Positions 1-11,242 of a stretch of DNA of 64,000 bases are shown here, piece by piece. The DNA is from Paratinospora sagittata (lineage: Eukaryota; Streptophyta; Magnoliopsida; Ranunculales; Menispermaceae): contig CM069590.1 of NCBI GenBank assembly GCA_035771175.1, positions 28,906,821 to 28,970,820 on the forward strand. The letters run 5' to 3'. A program made the position numbers and the translations under genes. Under the pieces are notes generated by a model. That model made no database searches and was not told where the DNA came from. It saw only the letters and a list, made by a program, of their open reading frames with translations. The first letter of the stretch is position 1. Every line of letters begins with the position of its first letter.

Positions 1-210
1 TCATTGACTCATACCACTTTGATATAAGATTAAACACTTTTAAATAATTGAAAACTCATTAAAATTATGATTAAAACCTTTCAGAAAACATTTTTTTCAA
101 AATGAAATACTATATCGAAAGTGATTTTGAAGACTTTGCAATTTTCAGAGTTTTAGTGCTGAGATTGATCGAGGGGTTACCCTACACACCAGAAATCAAA
201 CTAATGCATT

Positions 211-227
211 AGACATGAGATATGTCT
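211..227. other. Conserved dyad (6-bp stem, 5-bp loop) present in most monomers
   Basis: AGACAT and ATGTCT flank a GAGAT loop; the arms are perfect reverse complements. The same element sits at the same position in most copies. Some copies carry arm changes that break it, such as AGACAC near 32587, 36057, 59412 and 61140, and AGACTT near 62006 and 63736. I see no matching change in the other arm, so the dyad is not obviously maintained by selection on pairing. Confidence 0.6.
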
Positions 228-451
228 TCGTTCTTCGAGCTTGATCTTTGTAGAATTCGAAAGCTATTGTTTGATGTGTTCTTGATGTAAAACAGGTGAT
301 GTGTTCCTTTTTTATGTGTTATCTTACCGAGACCACTTCATATACTTAGAGTTTTAAACAATGGATAGCCTCTGCAAATCTTAGCACACAAGGGATAAAA
401 TGAAGAACTAGCTGAACATCAAGACAGATTGCAATTTTGATTCAATTCGAA

Positions 452-469
452 GCCTTTCTTTGCAAAGGC
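452..469. other. Conserved inverted repeat GCCTTT...AAAGGC in the monomer
   Basis: GCCTTT and AAAGGC flank a six-base loop. In this copy the centre also forms the 10-bp palindrome CTTTGCAAAG; most copies carry T in place of the first C, leaving TTTGCAAA. The T-run length varies between copies. A few copies have AAACGC in the right arm (near 22458, 24188, 25920 and 28515), which weakens the pairing. It may be a simple structural feature or a protein site; function is unknown. Confidence 0.55.
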
Positions 470-864
470 AAGAATCATTACTTTCTTCTCTTGAAAAACT
501 ATTCGAAAAGCTCAATCTAACTTGCAAATATCGTGCGTGTTGTATTTTTGAAAATCAGAGAATGAGTGTTTTATAAAATTAGAAGTTGAAGGTTAAAGAG
601 CAAGAGTAGTACAAAATGATTTGAATTCAAAACATTGTTCAATCTAAAGTTTTTTGGGCGTGCGAGACAATGGGAATCATCTAGGTGTTACTAGAGAATA
701 TTTCGATTAAGATAACCTGGCAAACTGTGAAGGAATAGAAAATTCGAGCAAGCAGAATTGCCCACATTTTTCTCGTTAGGAATATTAGATTTTAGTCTAA
801 GACGTGAAAATTGCTGGATAGCCTTATTTTTGAAAAATTAATATTTTGACACTAAAGAACCATT

Positions 865-3460
865 TCATTGACTCATACCACTTTGATATAAGATTAAACA
901 CTTTTAAATAATTGAAAACTCATTAAAATTATGAGTAAAACCTTTCAGAAACTAATTTTTTTCAAAATGAAATACTATACCGAAAGTGATTTTGAAGACT
1001 TTGCAATTTTCAGAGTTTTAGTGCTGAGATTGATCGAGGGGTTACCCTACACACCAGAAATCAAACTAATGCATTAGACATGAGATATGTCTTCGTTCTT
1101 CGAGCTTGATCTTTGTAGAATTCGAAAGTTGTTGTTTGATGTGTTCTTGATGTAAAACAGGTGATGTGTTCCTTTTTGATGTGTTATCTTACCGAGACAA
1201 CTTCATATACTTAGAATTTTAAACAATGGATAGCCTCTGCAAATCTTAGCACACAAGGGATAAAATGAAGAACTAGCTGAACATCAAGACAAATTGCAAT
1301 TTTGGTTCAATTCGAAGCCTTTTTTTGCAAAGGCAAGAATCATTACTTTCTTCTCTTGAAAAACTCTTCGAAAAGCTCAGTCTAACTTGCAAATATCGTG
1401 CGTGTTGTATTTTTGAAAATCTGAGAATAAGTGTTTTATAAAATTTGAAGTTGAAGGTTAAAGAGCAAGAGTACTACAAAATGATTTGAATTCAAAACAT
1501 TGTTCAATCTAAAGTTTTTTGGGCGTGCGAGACAATGGGAATCATCTAGGTGTTACTAGTGAATATTTCAATTAAGATAACCTAGCAAAACTGTGAATGA
1601 ATAGAAAATCGAGCAAGCAGAAGTGCCCACATTTTTCTCGTTAGAAATATCAGATTTTAGTCTAATACGTGAAAATTGCTGGATAGCCTTATTTTTGGAA
1701 AATTAATATTTTGACACTAAAGAACCATTTCATTGACTCATACCACTTTGATATAAGATTAAACACTTTTAAATAATTGAAAACTCATTAAAATTATGAT
1801 TAAAACCTTTCAGAAAATAATTTTTTTCAAAATGAAATACTATACCGAAGGTGATTTTGAAGACTTTGCAATTTTCAGAGTTTTAGTGCTGAGATTGATC
1901 GAGGGGTTACCCTACACACCAGAAATCAAACTAATGCATTAGACATGAGATATGTCTTCGTTCTTCGAGCTTGATCTTTGTAGAATTCGAAAGCTATTGT
2001 TTGATGTGTTCTTGATGTAAAACAGGTGATGTGCTCCTTTTTGATGTGTTATCTTACCGAGACAACTTCATATACTTAGAGTTTTAAACAATGGATAGCC
2101 TCTTCAAATCTTAGCACACAAGGGATAAAATGAAGAACTAGCTGAACATCAAGACAAATTACAATTTTGGTTCAATTCAAAGCCTTTTTTTGCAAAGGCA
2201 AGAATCATTACTTTCTTCTCTTGAAAAACTCTTCGAAAAGCTCAATGTAACTTGCAAATATCGTGCGTGTTGTATTTTTGAAAATCAGAGAATGAGTGTT
2301 TTATAAAATTTGAAGTTGAAGGTTAAAGAGCAAGAGTACTACAAAATGATTTGAATTCAAAACATTGTTCAATCTAAAGTTTTTTGGGCGTGCGAGACAA
2401 TGGGAATCATCTAGGTGTTACTAGAGAATATTTCGATTAAGATAACCGGGCAAAACTGTGAAGGAATAGAAAAATTGAGCAAGCAGAAGTGCCCACATTT
2501 TTCTCGTTAGAAATATCAGATTTTAGTCTAAGACGTGAAAATTGCTGGATAGCCTTATTTTTGAAAAATTAATATTTTGACACTAAAGAACCATTTCATT
2601 GACTCATACCACTTTGATATAAGATTAAACACTTTTAAATAATTGAAAACTCATTAAAATTATGATTAAAACCTTTCAGAAAACATTTTTTTCAAAATGA
2701 AATACTATATCGAAAGTGATTTTGAAGACTTTGCAATTTTCAGAGTTTTAGTGCTGAGATTGATCGAGGGGTTACCCTACACACCAGAAATCAAACTAAT
2801 GCATTAGACATGAGATATGTCTTCGTTCTTCGAGCTTGATCTTTGTAGAATTCGAAAGCTATTGTTTGATGTGTTCTTGATGTAAAACAGGTGATGTGTT
2901 CCTTTTTTATGTGTTATCTTACCGAGACCACTTCATATACTTAGAGTTTTAAACAATGGATAGCCTCTGCAAATCTTAGCACACAAGGGATAAAATGAAG
3001 AACTAGCTGAACATCAAGACAGATTGCAATTTTGATTCAATTCGAAGCCTTTCTTTGCAAAGGCAAGAATCATTACTTTCTTCTCTTGAAAAACTATTCG
3101 AAAAGCTCAATCTAACTTGCAAATATCGGGCGTGTTGTATTTTTGAAAATCAGAGAATGAGTGTTTTATAAAATTTGAAGTTGAAGGTTAAAGAGCAAGA
3201 GTAGTACAAAATGATTTGAATTCAAAACATTGTTCAATCTAAAGTTTTTTGGGCGTGCGAGACAATGGGAATCATCTAGGTGTTACTAGAGAATATTTCA
3301 ATTAAGATAAACTGGCAAAACTGTGAAGGAATAGAAAAATCGAGCAAGCAGAAGTGCCCACATTTTTCTCGTTAGAAATATCATATTTTAGTCTAAGACG
3401 TGCCAATTGCAGGATAGCCTTATTTTTGAAAAATTAATATTTTGACACTTAAGAACCATT
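865..3460. repeat. Three-monomer block B-C-A, copy 1
   Basis: The three monomers at 865, 1730 and 2596 form a block that recurs almost unchanged at 5188-7783, an offset of five monomers (4,323 bp). Markers are GAGTAAAACC in monomer B (near 930) and CCGAAGGTG in monomer C (near 1843). The two blocks differ by very few bases until about 3300, where this copy switches to a tail shared with the monomer at 7784. This is a recent segmental duplication inside the array. Confidence 0.85.
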
Positions 3461-4125
3461 TCATTGACTCAAAACACTTTGATATAAGAATAAACACTTT
3501 TAAATAATTCAAAACTCATTAAAATTATGATTAAAACCTTTCGGAAAACATTTTTGTAAAAACGAATACTATATCGAAAGTGATTTTGAAGACTTTGCAA
3601 TTTTCAGAGTTTTAGTGCTGAGAGTGATCGAGCGGTTACCCTACACACCAAAGATCAAACTAATGCATTAGACATGAGATATGTCTTCGTTCTTCGAGCT
3701 TGATCTTTGTAGAATTCGAAAGCTATTGTTTGATGGGTTCTTGACGCAAAACAGGTAATGTGTTCCTTTTTGATGTGTTCTCTTACCGAGACCACTTCAT
3801 ATACTTAGAGTTTTAAACAATGGATAGCCTCTGCAAATCTTAGCACACAAGGGATAAAATGAAGAACTAGCTGAACATCAAGACAGATTGCAATTTTGGT
3901 TCAATTCGAAGCCTTTTTTTGCAAAGGCAAGAATCATTACTTTCTTCTCTTGAAAAACTCTTCGAAAAGCTCAATCTAACTTGCAAATATCGTGCGTGTT
4001 GTATTTTTGAAAATCAGAGAATGAGTGTTTTATAAAATTTGAAGTTGAAGGTTAAAGTGCAAGAGTACTACAAAATGATTCGAATTCAAAACATTGTTCA
4101 ATCTAAAGTTTTTTGGGCGTGCGAG
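3292..4125. repeat. Segment shared with 8481-9315 (six-monomer offset)
   Basis: Starting in the tail of the monomer at 2596 and running through most of the monomer at 3461, this segment matches 8481-9315. Shared markers are ATCATATTTTAG, GTGCCAATTGCAGG, ACACTTAAG and GTAAAAACGAATAC. The match stops near CAATGGCAATC here against CAATGGGAATC in the partner. Boundaries are approximate and read by eye. Confidence 0.75.
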
Positions 4126-4323
4126 ACAATGGCAATCACTAGGTGTTACTAGAGAATATTTCAATTTAGATAACCTGGCAAAACTGTGAAGGATTAGAAA
4201 AATCGAGCTAGCAGAAGTGCCCACATTTTTCTCGTTAGAAATATAAGATTTTAGTCTAAGACGTGCAAATTGCTGGATAGCCTTATTTTTAAAAAATTAA
4301 TATTTTGACACTAAAGAACCATT

Positions 4324-6919
4324 TCATTGACTCAAAACACTTTGATATAAGATTAAACACTTTTAAATATTTCAAAACTCATTAAAATTATGATTAAAAC
4401 CTTTCAGAAAACATTTTTTTCAAAATGAAATACTATATCGAAAGTGATTTTGAAGACTTTGCAATTTTCAGAGTTTTAGTGCTGAGAGTAATCGAGCGGT
4501 TACCCTACACACCAAAGATCAAACTAATGCATTAGACATGAGATATGTCTTCGTTCTTCGAGCTTTATCTCTGTAGAATTCGAAAGCTATTGTTTGATGG
4601 GTTCTTGACGCAAAACAGGTAATGTGTTCCTTTTTAATGTGTTATCTTACCGAGACCACTTCATATACTTAGAGTTTTAAACAATGGATAGCCTCTGCAA
4701 ATCTTAGCACACAAGGGATAAAATGAAGAACTAGCTGAACATCAAGACAGATTGCAATTTTGATTCAATTCGAAGCCTTTTTTTACAAAGGCAAGAATCA
4801 TTACTTTCTTCTCTTGAAAAAATCTTCGAAAAGCTCAATCTAACTTGCAAATATCGTGCGTGTTGTATTTTTGAAAATCAGAGAATGAGTGTTTTATAAA
4901 ATTTGAAGTTGAAGGTTAAAGAGCAAGAGTAGTACAAAATGATTTGAATTCAAAACATTGTTCAATCTAAAGTTTTTTGGGCGTGCGAGACAATGGGAAT
5001 CATCTAGGTGTTACTAGAGAATATTTCGATTAAGATAACCTGGCAAACTGTGAAGGAATAGAAAAATCGAGCAAGCAGAATTGCCCACATTTTTCTCGTT
5101 AGGAATATTAGATTTTAGTCTAAGACGTGAAAATTGCTGGATAGCCTTATTTTTGAAAAATTAATATTTTGACACTAAAGAACCATTTCATTGACTCATA
5201 CCACTTTGATATAAGATTAAACACTTTTAAATAATTGAAAACTCATTAAAATTATGAGTAAAACCTTTCAGAAACTAATTTTTTTCAAAATGAAATACTA
5301 TACCGAAAGTGATTTTGAAGACTTTGCAATTTTCAGAGTTTTAGTGCTGAGATTGATCGAGGGGTTACCCTACACACCAGAAATCAAACTAATGCATTAG
5401 ACATGAGATATGTCTTCGTTCTTCGAGCTTGATCTTTGTAGAATTCGAAAGTTGTTGTTTGATGTGTTCTTGATGTAAAACAGGTGATGTGTTCCTTTTT
5501 GATGTGTTATCTTACCGAGACAACTTCATATACTTAGAATTTTAAACAATGGATAGCCTCTGCAAATCTTAGCACACAAGGGATAAAATGAAGAACTAGC
5601 TGAACATCAAGACAAATTGCAATTTTGGTTCAATTCGAAGCCTTTTTTTGCAAAGGCAAGAATCATTACTTTCTTCTCTTGAAAAACTCTTCGAAAAGCT
5701 CAGTCTAACTTGCAAATATCGTGCGTGTTGTATTTTTGAAAATCTGAGAATAAGTGTTTTATAAAATTTGAAGTTGAAGGTTAAAGAGCAAGAGTACTAC
5801 AAAATGATTTGAATTCAAAACATTGTTCAATCTAAAGTTTTTTGGGCGTGCGAGACAATGGGAATCATCTAGGTGTTACTAGTGAATATTTCAATTAAGA
5901 TAACCTAGCAAAACTGTGAATGAATAGAAAATCGAGCAAGCAGAAGTGCCCACATTTTTCTCGTTAGAAATATCAGATTTTAGTCTAATACGTGAAAATT
6001 GCTGGATAGCCTTATTTTTGGAAAATTAATATTTTGACACTAAAGAACCATTTCATTGACTCATACCACTTTGATATAAGATTAAACACTTTTAAATAAT
6101 TGAAAACTCATTAAAATTATGATTAAAACCTTTCAGAAAATAATTTTTTTCAAAATGAAATACTATACCGAAGGTGATTTTGAAGACTTTGCAATTTTCA
6201 GAGTTTTAGTGCTGAGATTGATCGAGGGGTTACCCTACACACCAGAAATCAAACTAATGCATTAGACATGAGATATGTCTTCGTTCTTCGAGCTTGATCT
6301 TTGTAGAATTCGAAAGCTATTGTTTGATGTGTTCTTGATGTAAAACAGGTGATGTGCTCCTTTTTGATGTGTTATCTTACCGAGACAACTTCATATACTT
6401 AGAGTTTTAAACAATGGATAGCCTCTTCAAATCTTAGCACACAAGGGATAAAATGAAGAACTAGCTGAACATCAAGACAAATTACAATTTTGGTTCAATT
6501 CAAAGCCTTTTTTTGCAAAGGCAAGAATCATTACTTTCTTCTCTTGAAAAACTCTTCGAAAAGCTCAATGTAACTTGCAAAATATCGTGCGTGTTGTATT
6601 TTTGAAAATCAGAGAATGAGTGTTTTATAAAATTTGAAGTTGAAGGTTAAAGAGCAAGAGTACTACAAAATGATTTGAATTCAAAACATTGTTCAATCTA
6701 AAGTTTTTTGGGCGTGCGAGACAATGGGAATCATCTAGGTGTTACTAGAGAATATTTCGATTAAGATAACCGGGCAAAACTGTGAAGGAATAGAAAAATT
6801 GAGCAAGCAGAAGTGCCCACATTTTTCTCGTTAGAAATATCAGATTTTAGTCTAAGACGTGAAAATTGCTGGATAGCCTTATTTTTGAAAAATTAATATT
6901 TTGACACTAAAGAACCATT
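4324..6919. repeat. Three-monomer block E-B-C, copy 1 (partner at 11243)
   Basis: Monomers at 4324, 5188 and 6053 recur at 11243-13837, an offset of eight monomers (6,919 bp). Monomer E is marked by AAATATTTC, GAGAGTAATCG and CTTTATCTCTG. The shared stretch extends leftward into the preceding monomer, whose tail carries CAATGGCAATC and CAATTTAGAT in both places (near 4129 and 11046). Differences inside the block are few, for example AAATCTTCG at about 4820 against AACTCTTCG at the partner. Confidence 0.85.
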
Positions 6920-7783
6920 TCATTGACTCATACCACTTTGATATAAGATTAAACACTTTTAAATAATTGAAAACTCATTAAAATTATGATTAAAACCTTT
7001 CAGAAAACATTTTTTTCAAAATGAAATACTATATCGAAAGTGATTTTGAAGACTTTGCAATTTTCAGAGTTTTAGTGCTGAGATTGATCGAGGGGTTACC
7101 CTACACACCAGAAATCAAACTAATGCATTAGACATGAGATATGTCTTCGTTCTTCGAGCTTGATCTTTGTAGAATTCGAAAGCTATTGTTTGATGTGTTC
7201 TTGATGTAAAACAGGTGATGTGTTCCTTTTTTATGTGTTATCTTACCGAGACCACTTCATATACTTAGAGTTTTAAACAATGGATAGCCTCTGCAAATCT
7301 TAGCACACAAGGGATAAAATGAAGAACTAGCTGAACATCAAGACAGATTGCAATTTTGATTCAATTCGAAGCCTTTCTTTGCAAAGGCAAGAATCATTAC
7401 TTTCTTCTCTTGAAAAACTATTCGAAAAGCTCAATCTAACTTGCAAATATCGGGCGTGTTGTATTTTTGAAAATCAGAGAATGAGTGTTTTATAAAATTT
7501 GAAGTTGAAGGTTAAAGAGCAAGAGTAGTACAAAATGATTTGAATTCAAAACATTGTTCAATCTAAAGTTTTTTGGGCGTGCGAGACAATGGGAATCATC
7601 TAGGTGTTACTAGAGAATATTTCGATTAAGATAACCTGGCAAACTGTGAAGGAATAGAAAATTCGAGCAAGCAGAATTGCCCACATTTTTCTCGTTAGAA
7701 ATATAAGATTTTAGTCTAAGACGTGAAAATTGCTGGATAGCCTTATTTTTGAAAAATTAATATTTTGACACTAAAGAACCATT
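5188..7783. repeat. Three-monomer block B-C-A, copy 2
   Basis: This is the near-identical partner of the block at 865-3460. The middle monomer has one extra A near 6580, making it 867 bp. The third monomer ends with the GGCAAACTG and AAATTCGAGC tail seen in the first monomer of the window (near 720-745), whereas its partner ends with a different tail. The switch lies around 7615-7625, within a stretch that is nearly invariant between copies. Confidence 0.85.
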
Positions 7784-10700
7784 TCATTGACTCATACCAC
7801 TTTGATATAAGATTAAACACTTTTAAATAATTGAAAACTCATTAAAATTATGATTAAAACCTTTCAGAAAATAATTTTTTTCAAAATGAAATACTATACC
7901 GAAAGTGATTTTGAAGACTTTGCAATTTTCAGAGTTTTAGTGCTGAGATTGATCGAAGGGTTACCCTACACACAAGAAATCAAACTAATGCATTAGACAT
8001 GAGATATGTCTTCGTTCTTTGAGCTTGATCTTTGTAGAATTCGAAAGTTATTGTTTGATGTGTTCTTGATGTAAAACAGGTGATGTGTTCCTTTTTGATG
8101 TGTTATCTTATCGAGACAACTTCATATACTTAGAGTTTTAAACAATGGATAGCCTCTGCAAATCTTAGCACACAAGGGATAAAATGAAGAACTAGCTGAA
8201 CATCAAGACAAATTGCAATTTTGGTTCAATTCGAAGCCTTTTTTTGCAAAGGCAAGAATCATTACTTTCTTCTCTTGAAAAACTCTTCGAAAAGCTCAAT
8301 CTAACTTGCAAATATCGTGCGTGTTGTATTTTTCAAAATCATAGAATGAGTGTTTTATAAAATTTGAAGTTGAAGGTTAAAGAGCAAGAGTACTACAAAA
8401 TGATTTGAATTCAACACATTGTTCAATCTAAGGTTTTTTGGGCGTGCGAGACAATGGGAATCATCTAGGTGTTACTAGAGAATATTTCAATTAAGATAAA
8501 CTGGCAAAACTGTGAAGGAATAGAAAAATCGAGCAAGCAGAAGTGCCCACATTTTTCTCGTTAGAAATATCATATTTTAGTCTAAGACGTGCCAATTGCA
8601 GGATAGCCTTATTTTTGAAAAATTAATATTTTGACACTTAAGAACCATTTCATTGACTCAAAACACTTTGATATAAGAATAAACACTTTTAAATAATTCA
8701 AAACTCATTAAAATTATGATTAAAACCTTTCGGAAAACATTTTTGTAAAAACGAATACTATATCGAAAGTGATTTTGAAGACTTTGCAATTTTCAGAGTT
8801 TTAGTGCTGAGAGTGATCGAGCGGTTACCCTACACACCAAAGATCAAACTAATGCATTAGACATGAGATATGTCTTCGTTCTTCGAGCTTGATCTTTGTA
8901 GAATTCGAAAGCTATTGTTTGATGGGTTCTTGACGCAAAACAGGTAATGTGTTCCTTTTTGATGTGTTCTCTTACCGAGACCACTTCATATACTTAGAGT
9001 TTTAAACAATGGATAGCCTCTGCAAATCTTAGCACACAAGGGATAAAATGAAGAACTAGCTGAACATCAAGACAGATTGCAATTTTGGTTCAATTCGAAG
9101 CCTTTTTTTGCAAAGGCAAGAATCATTACTTTCTTCTCTTGAAAAACTCTTCGAAAAGCTCAATCTAACTTGCAAATATCGTGCGTGTTGTATTTTTGAA
9201 AATCAGAGAATGAGTGTTTTATAAAATTTGAAGTTGAAGGTTAAAGTGCAAGAGTACTACAAAATGATTCGAATTCAAAACATTGTTCAATCTAAAGTTT
9301 TTTGGGCGTGCGAGACAATGGGAATCATCTAGGTGTTACTAGAGAATATTTCGATTAAGATAACCTGGCAAACTGTGAAGGAATAGAAAAATCGAGCAAG
9401 CAGAATTGCCCACATTTTTCTCGTTAGGAATATTAGATTTTAGTCTAAGACGTGAAAATTGCTGGATAGCCTTATTTTTGAAAAATTAATATTTTGACAC
9501 TAAAGAACCATTTCATTGACTCATACCACTTTGATATAAGATTAAACACTTTTAAATAATTGAAAACTCATTAAAATTATGAGTAAAACCTTTCAGAAAC
9601 TAATTTTTTTCAAAATGAAATACTATACCGAAAGTGATTTTGAAGACTTTGCAATTTTCAGAGTTTTAGTGCTGAGATTGATCGAGGGGTTACCCTACAC
9701 ACCAGAAATCAAACTAATGCATTAGACATGAGATATGTCTTCGTTCTTCGAGCTTGATCTTTGTAGAATTCGAAAGTTGTTGTTTGATGTGTTCTTGATG
9801 TAAAACAGGTGATGTGTTCCTTTTTGATGTGTTATCTTACCGAGACAACTTCATATACTTAGAGTTTTAAACAATGGATAGCCTCTGCAAATCTTAGCAC
9901 ACAAGGGATAAAATGAAGAACTAGCTGAACATCAAGACAGATTGCAATTTTGATTCAATTCGAAGCCTTTCTTTGCAAAGGCAAGAATCATTACTTTCTT
10001 CTCTTGAAAAACTATTCGAAAAGCTCAATCTAACTTGCAAATATCGTGCGTGTTGTATTTTTGAAAATCAGAGAATGAGTGTTTTATAAAATTAGAAGTT
10101 GAAGGTTAAAGAGCAAGAGTAGTACAAAATGATTTGAATTCAAAACATTGTTCAATCTAAGGTTTTTTGGGCGTGCGAGACAATGGGAATCATCTAGGTG
10201 TTACTAGAGAATATTTCAATTAAGATAAACTGGCAAAACTGTGAAGGAATAGAAAAATCGAGCAAGCAGAAGTGCCCACATTTTTCTCGTTAGAAATATC
10301 AGATTTTAGTCTAAGACGTGCCAATTGCAGGATAGCCTTATTTTTGAAAAATTAATATTTTGACACTTAAGAACCATTTCATTGACTCAAAACACTTTGA
10401 TATAAGAATAAACACTTTTAAATAATTCAAAACTCATTAAAATTATGATTAAAACCTTTCGGAAAACATTTTTGTAAAAACGAATACTATATCGAAAGTG
10501 ATTTTGAAGACTTTGCAATTTTCAGAGTTTTAGTGCTGAGAGTGATCGAGCGGTTACCCTACACGCCAAAGATCAAACTAATGCATTAGACATGAGATAT
10601 GTCTTCGTTCTTCGAGCTTGATCTTTGTAGAATTCGAAAGCTATTGTTTGATGGGTTCTTGACGCAAAACAGGTAATGTGTTCCTTTTTTATGTGTTATC

Positions 10701-11242
10701 TTACCGAGACCACTTCATATACTTAGAGTTTTAAACAATGGATAGCCTCTGCAAATCTTAGCACACAAGGGATAAAATGAAGAACTAGCTGAACATCAAG
10801 ACAGATTGCAATTTTGATTCAATTCGAAGCCTTTTTTTGCAAAGGCAAGAATCATTACTTTCTTCTCTTGAAAAACTCTTCGAAAAGCTCAATCTAACTT
10901 GCAAATATCGTGCGTGTTGTATTTTTGAAAATCAGAGAATGAGTGTTTTATAAAATTTGAAGTTGAAGGTTAAAGAGCAAGAGTACTACAAAATGATTTG
11001 AATTCAAAACATTGTTCAATCTAAAGTTTTTTGGGCGTGCGAGACAATGGCAATCACTAGGTGTTACTAGAGAATATTTCAATTTAGATAACCTGGCAAA
11101 ACTGTGAAGGATTAGAAAAATCGAGCTAGCAGAAGTGCCCACATTTTTCTCGTTAGAAATATAAGATTTTAGTCTAAGACGTGCAAATTGCTGGATAGCC
11201 TTATTTTTGAAAAAATTAATATTTTGACACTAAAGAACCATT

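Larger units (their letters stand above)
1..864. repeat. Representative satellite monomer with internal landmarks
   Basis: First complete copy, 864 bp, useful as a reference. Landmarks: a dyad AGACAT-GAGAT-ATGTCT at 211-227; EcoRI-type GAATTC at 253 and 623; a cluster of GATGTGTT-like words near 274-320; a hairpin GCCTTT/AAAGGC at 452-469 containing the palindrome CTTTGCAAAG; and the word TGGATAGCCT twice, near 362 and 814. An ATGCAT site near 204 recurs once per monomer in the copies I checked. There is no clear internal subrepeat, so the 865-bp unit does not look like a simple recent dimer or pentamer of a shorter satellite. No promoter, gene or RNA could be supported inside it. Confidence 0.9.

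Noticed and set aside
1..864. Monomer as an ancient dimer, from TGGATAGCCT occurring twice 452 bp apart
   Set aside because: The surrounding sequences do not align beyond this 10-base word, and 452 is not half of 865. One shared word in AT-rich DNA is not evidence of duplication.
4030..4224. 64-residue open frame on the minus strand, recurring at 10948-11142
   Set aside because: Both lie in the duplicated satellite tail with the CAATGGCAATC variant. The frame is open only because of private indels and substitutions; other monomers have stops there. No motif, start context or codon signal supports a gene.
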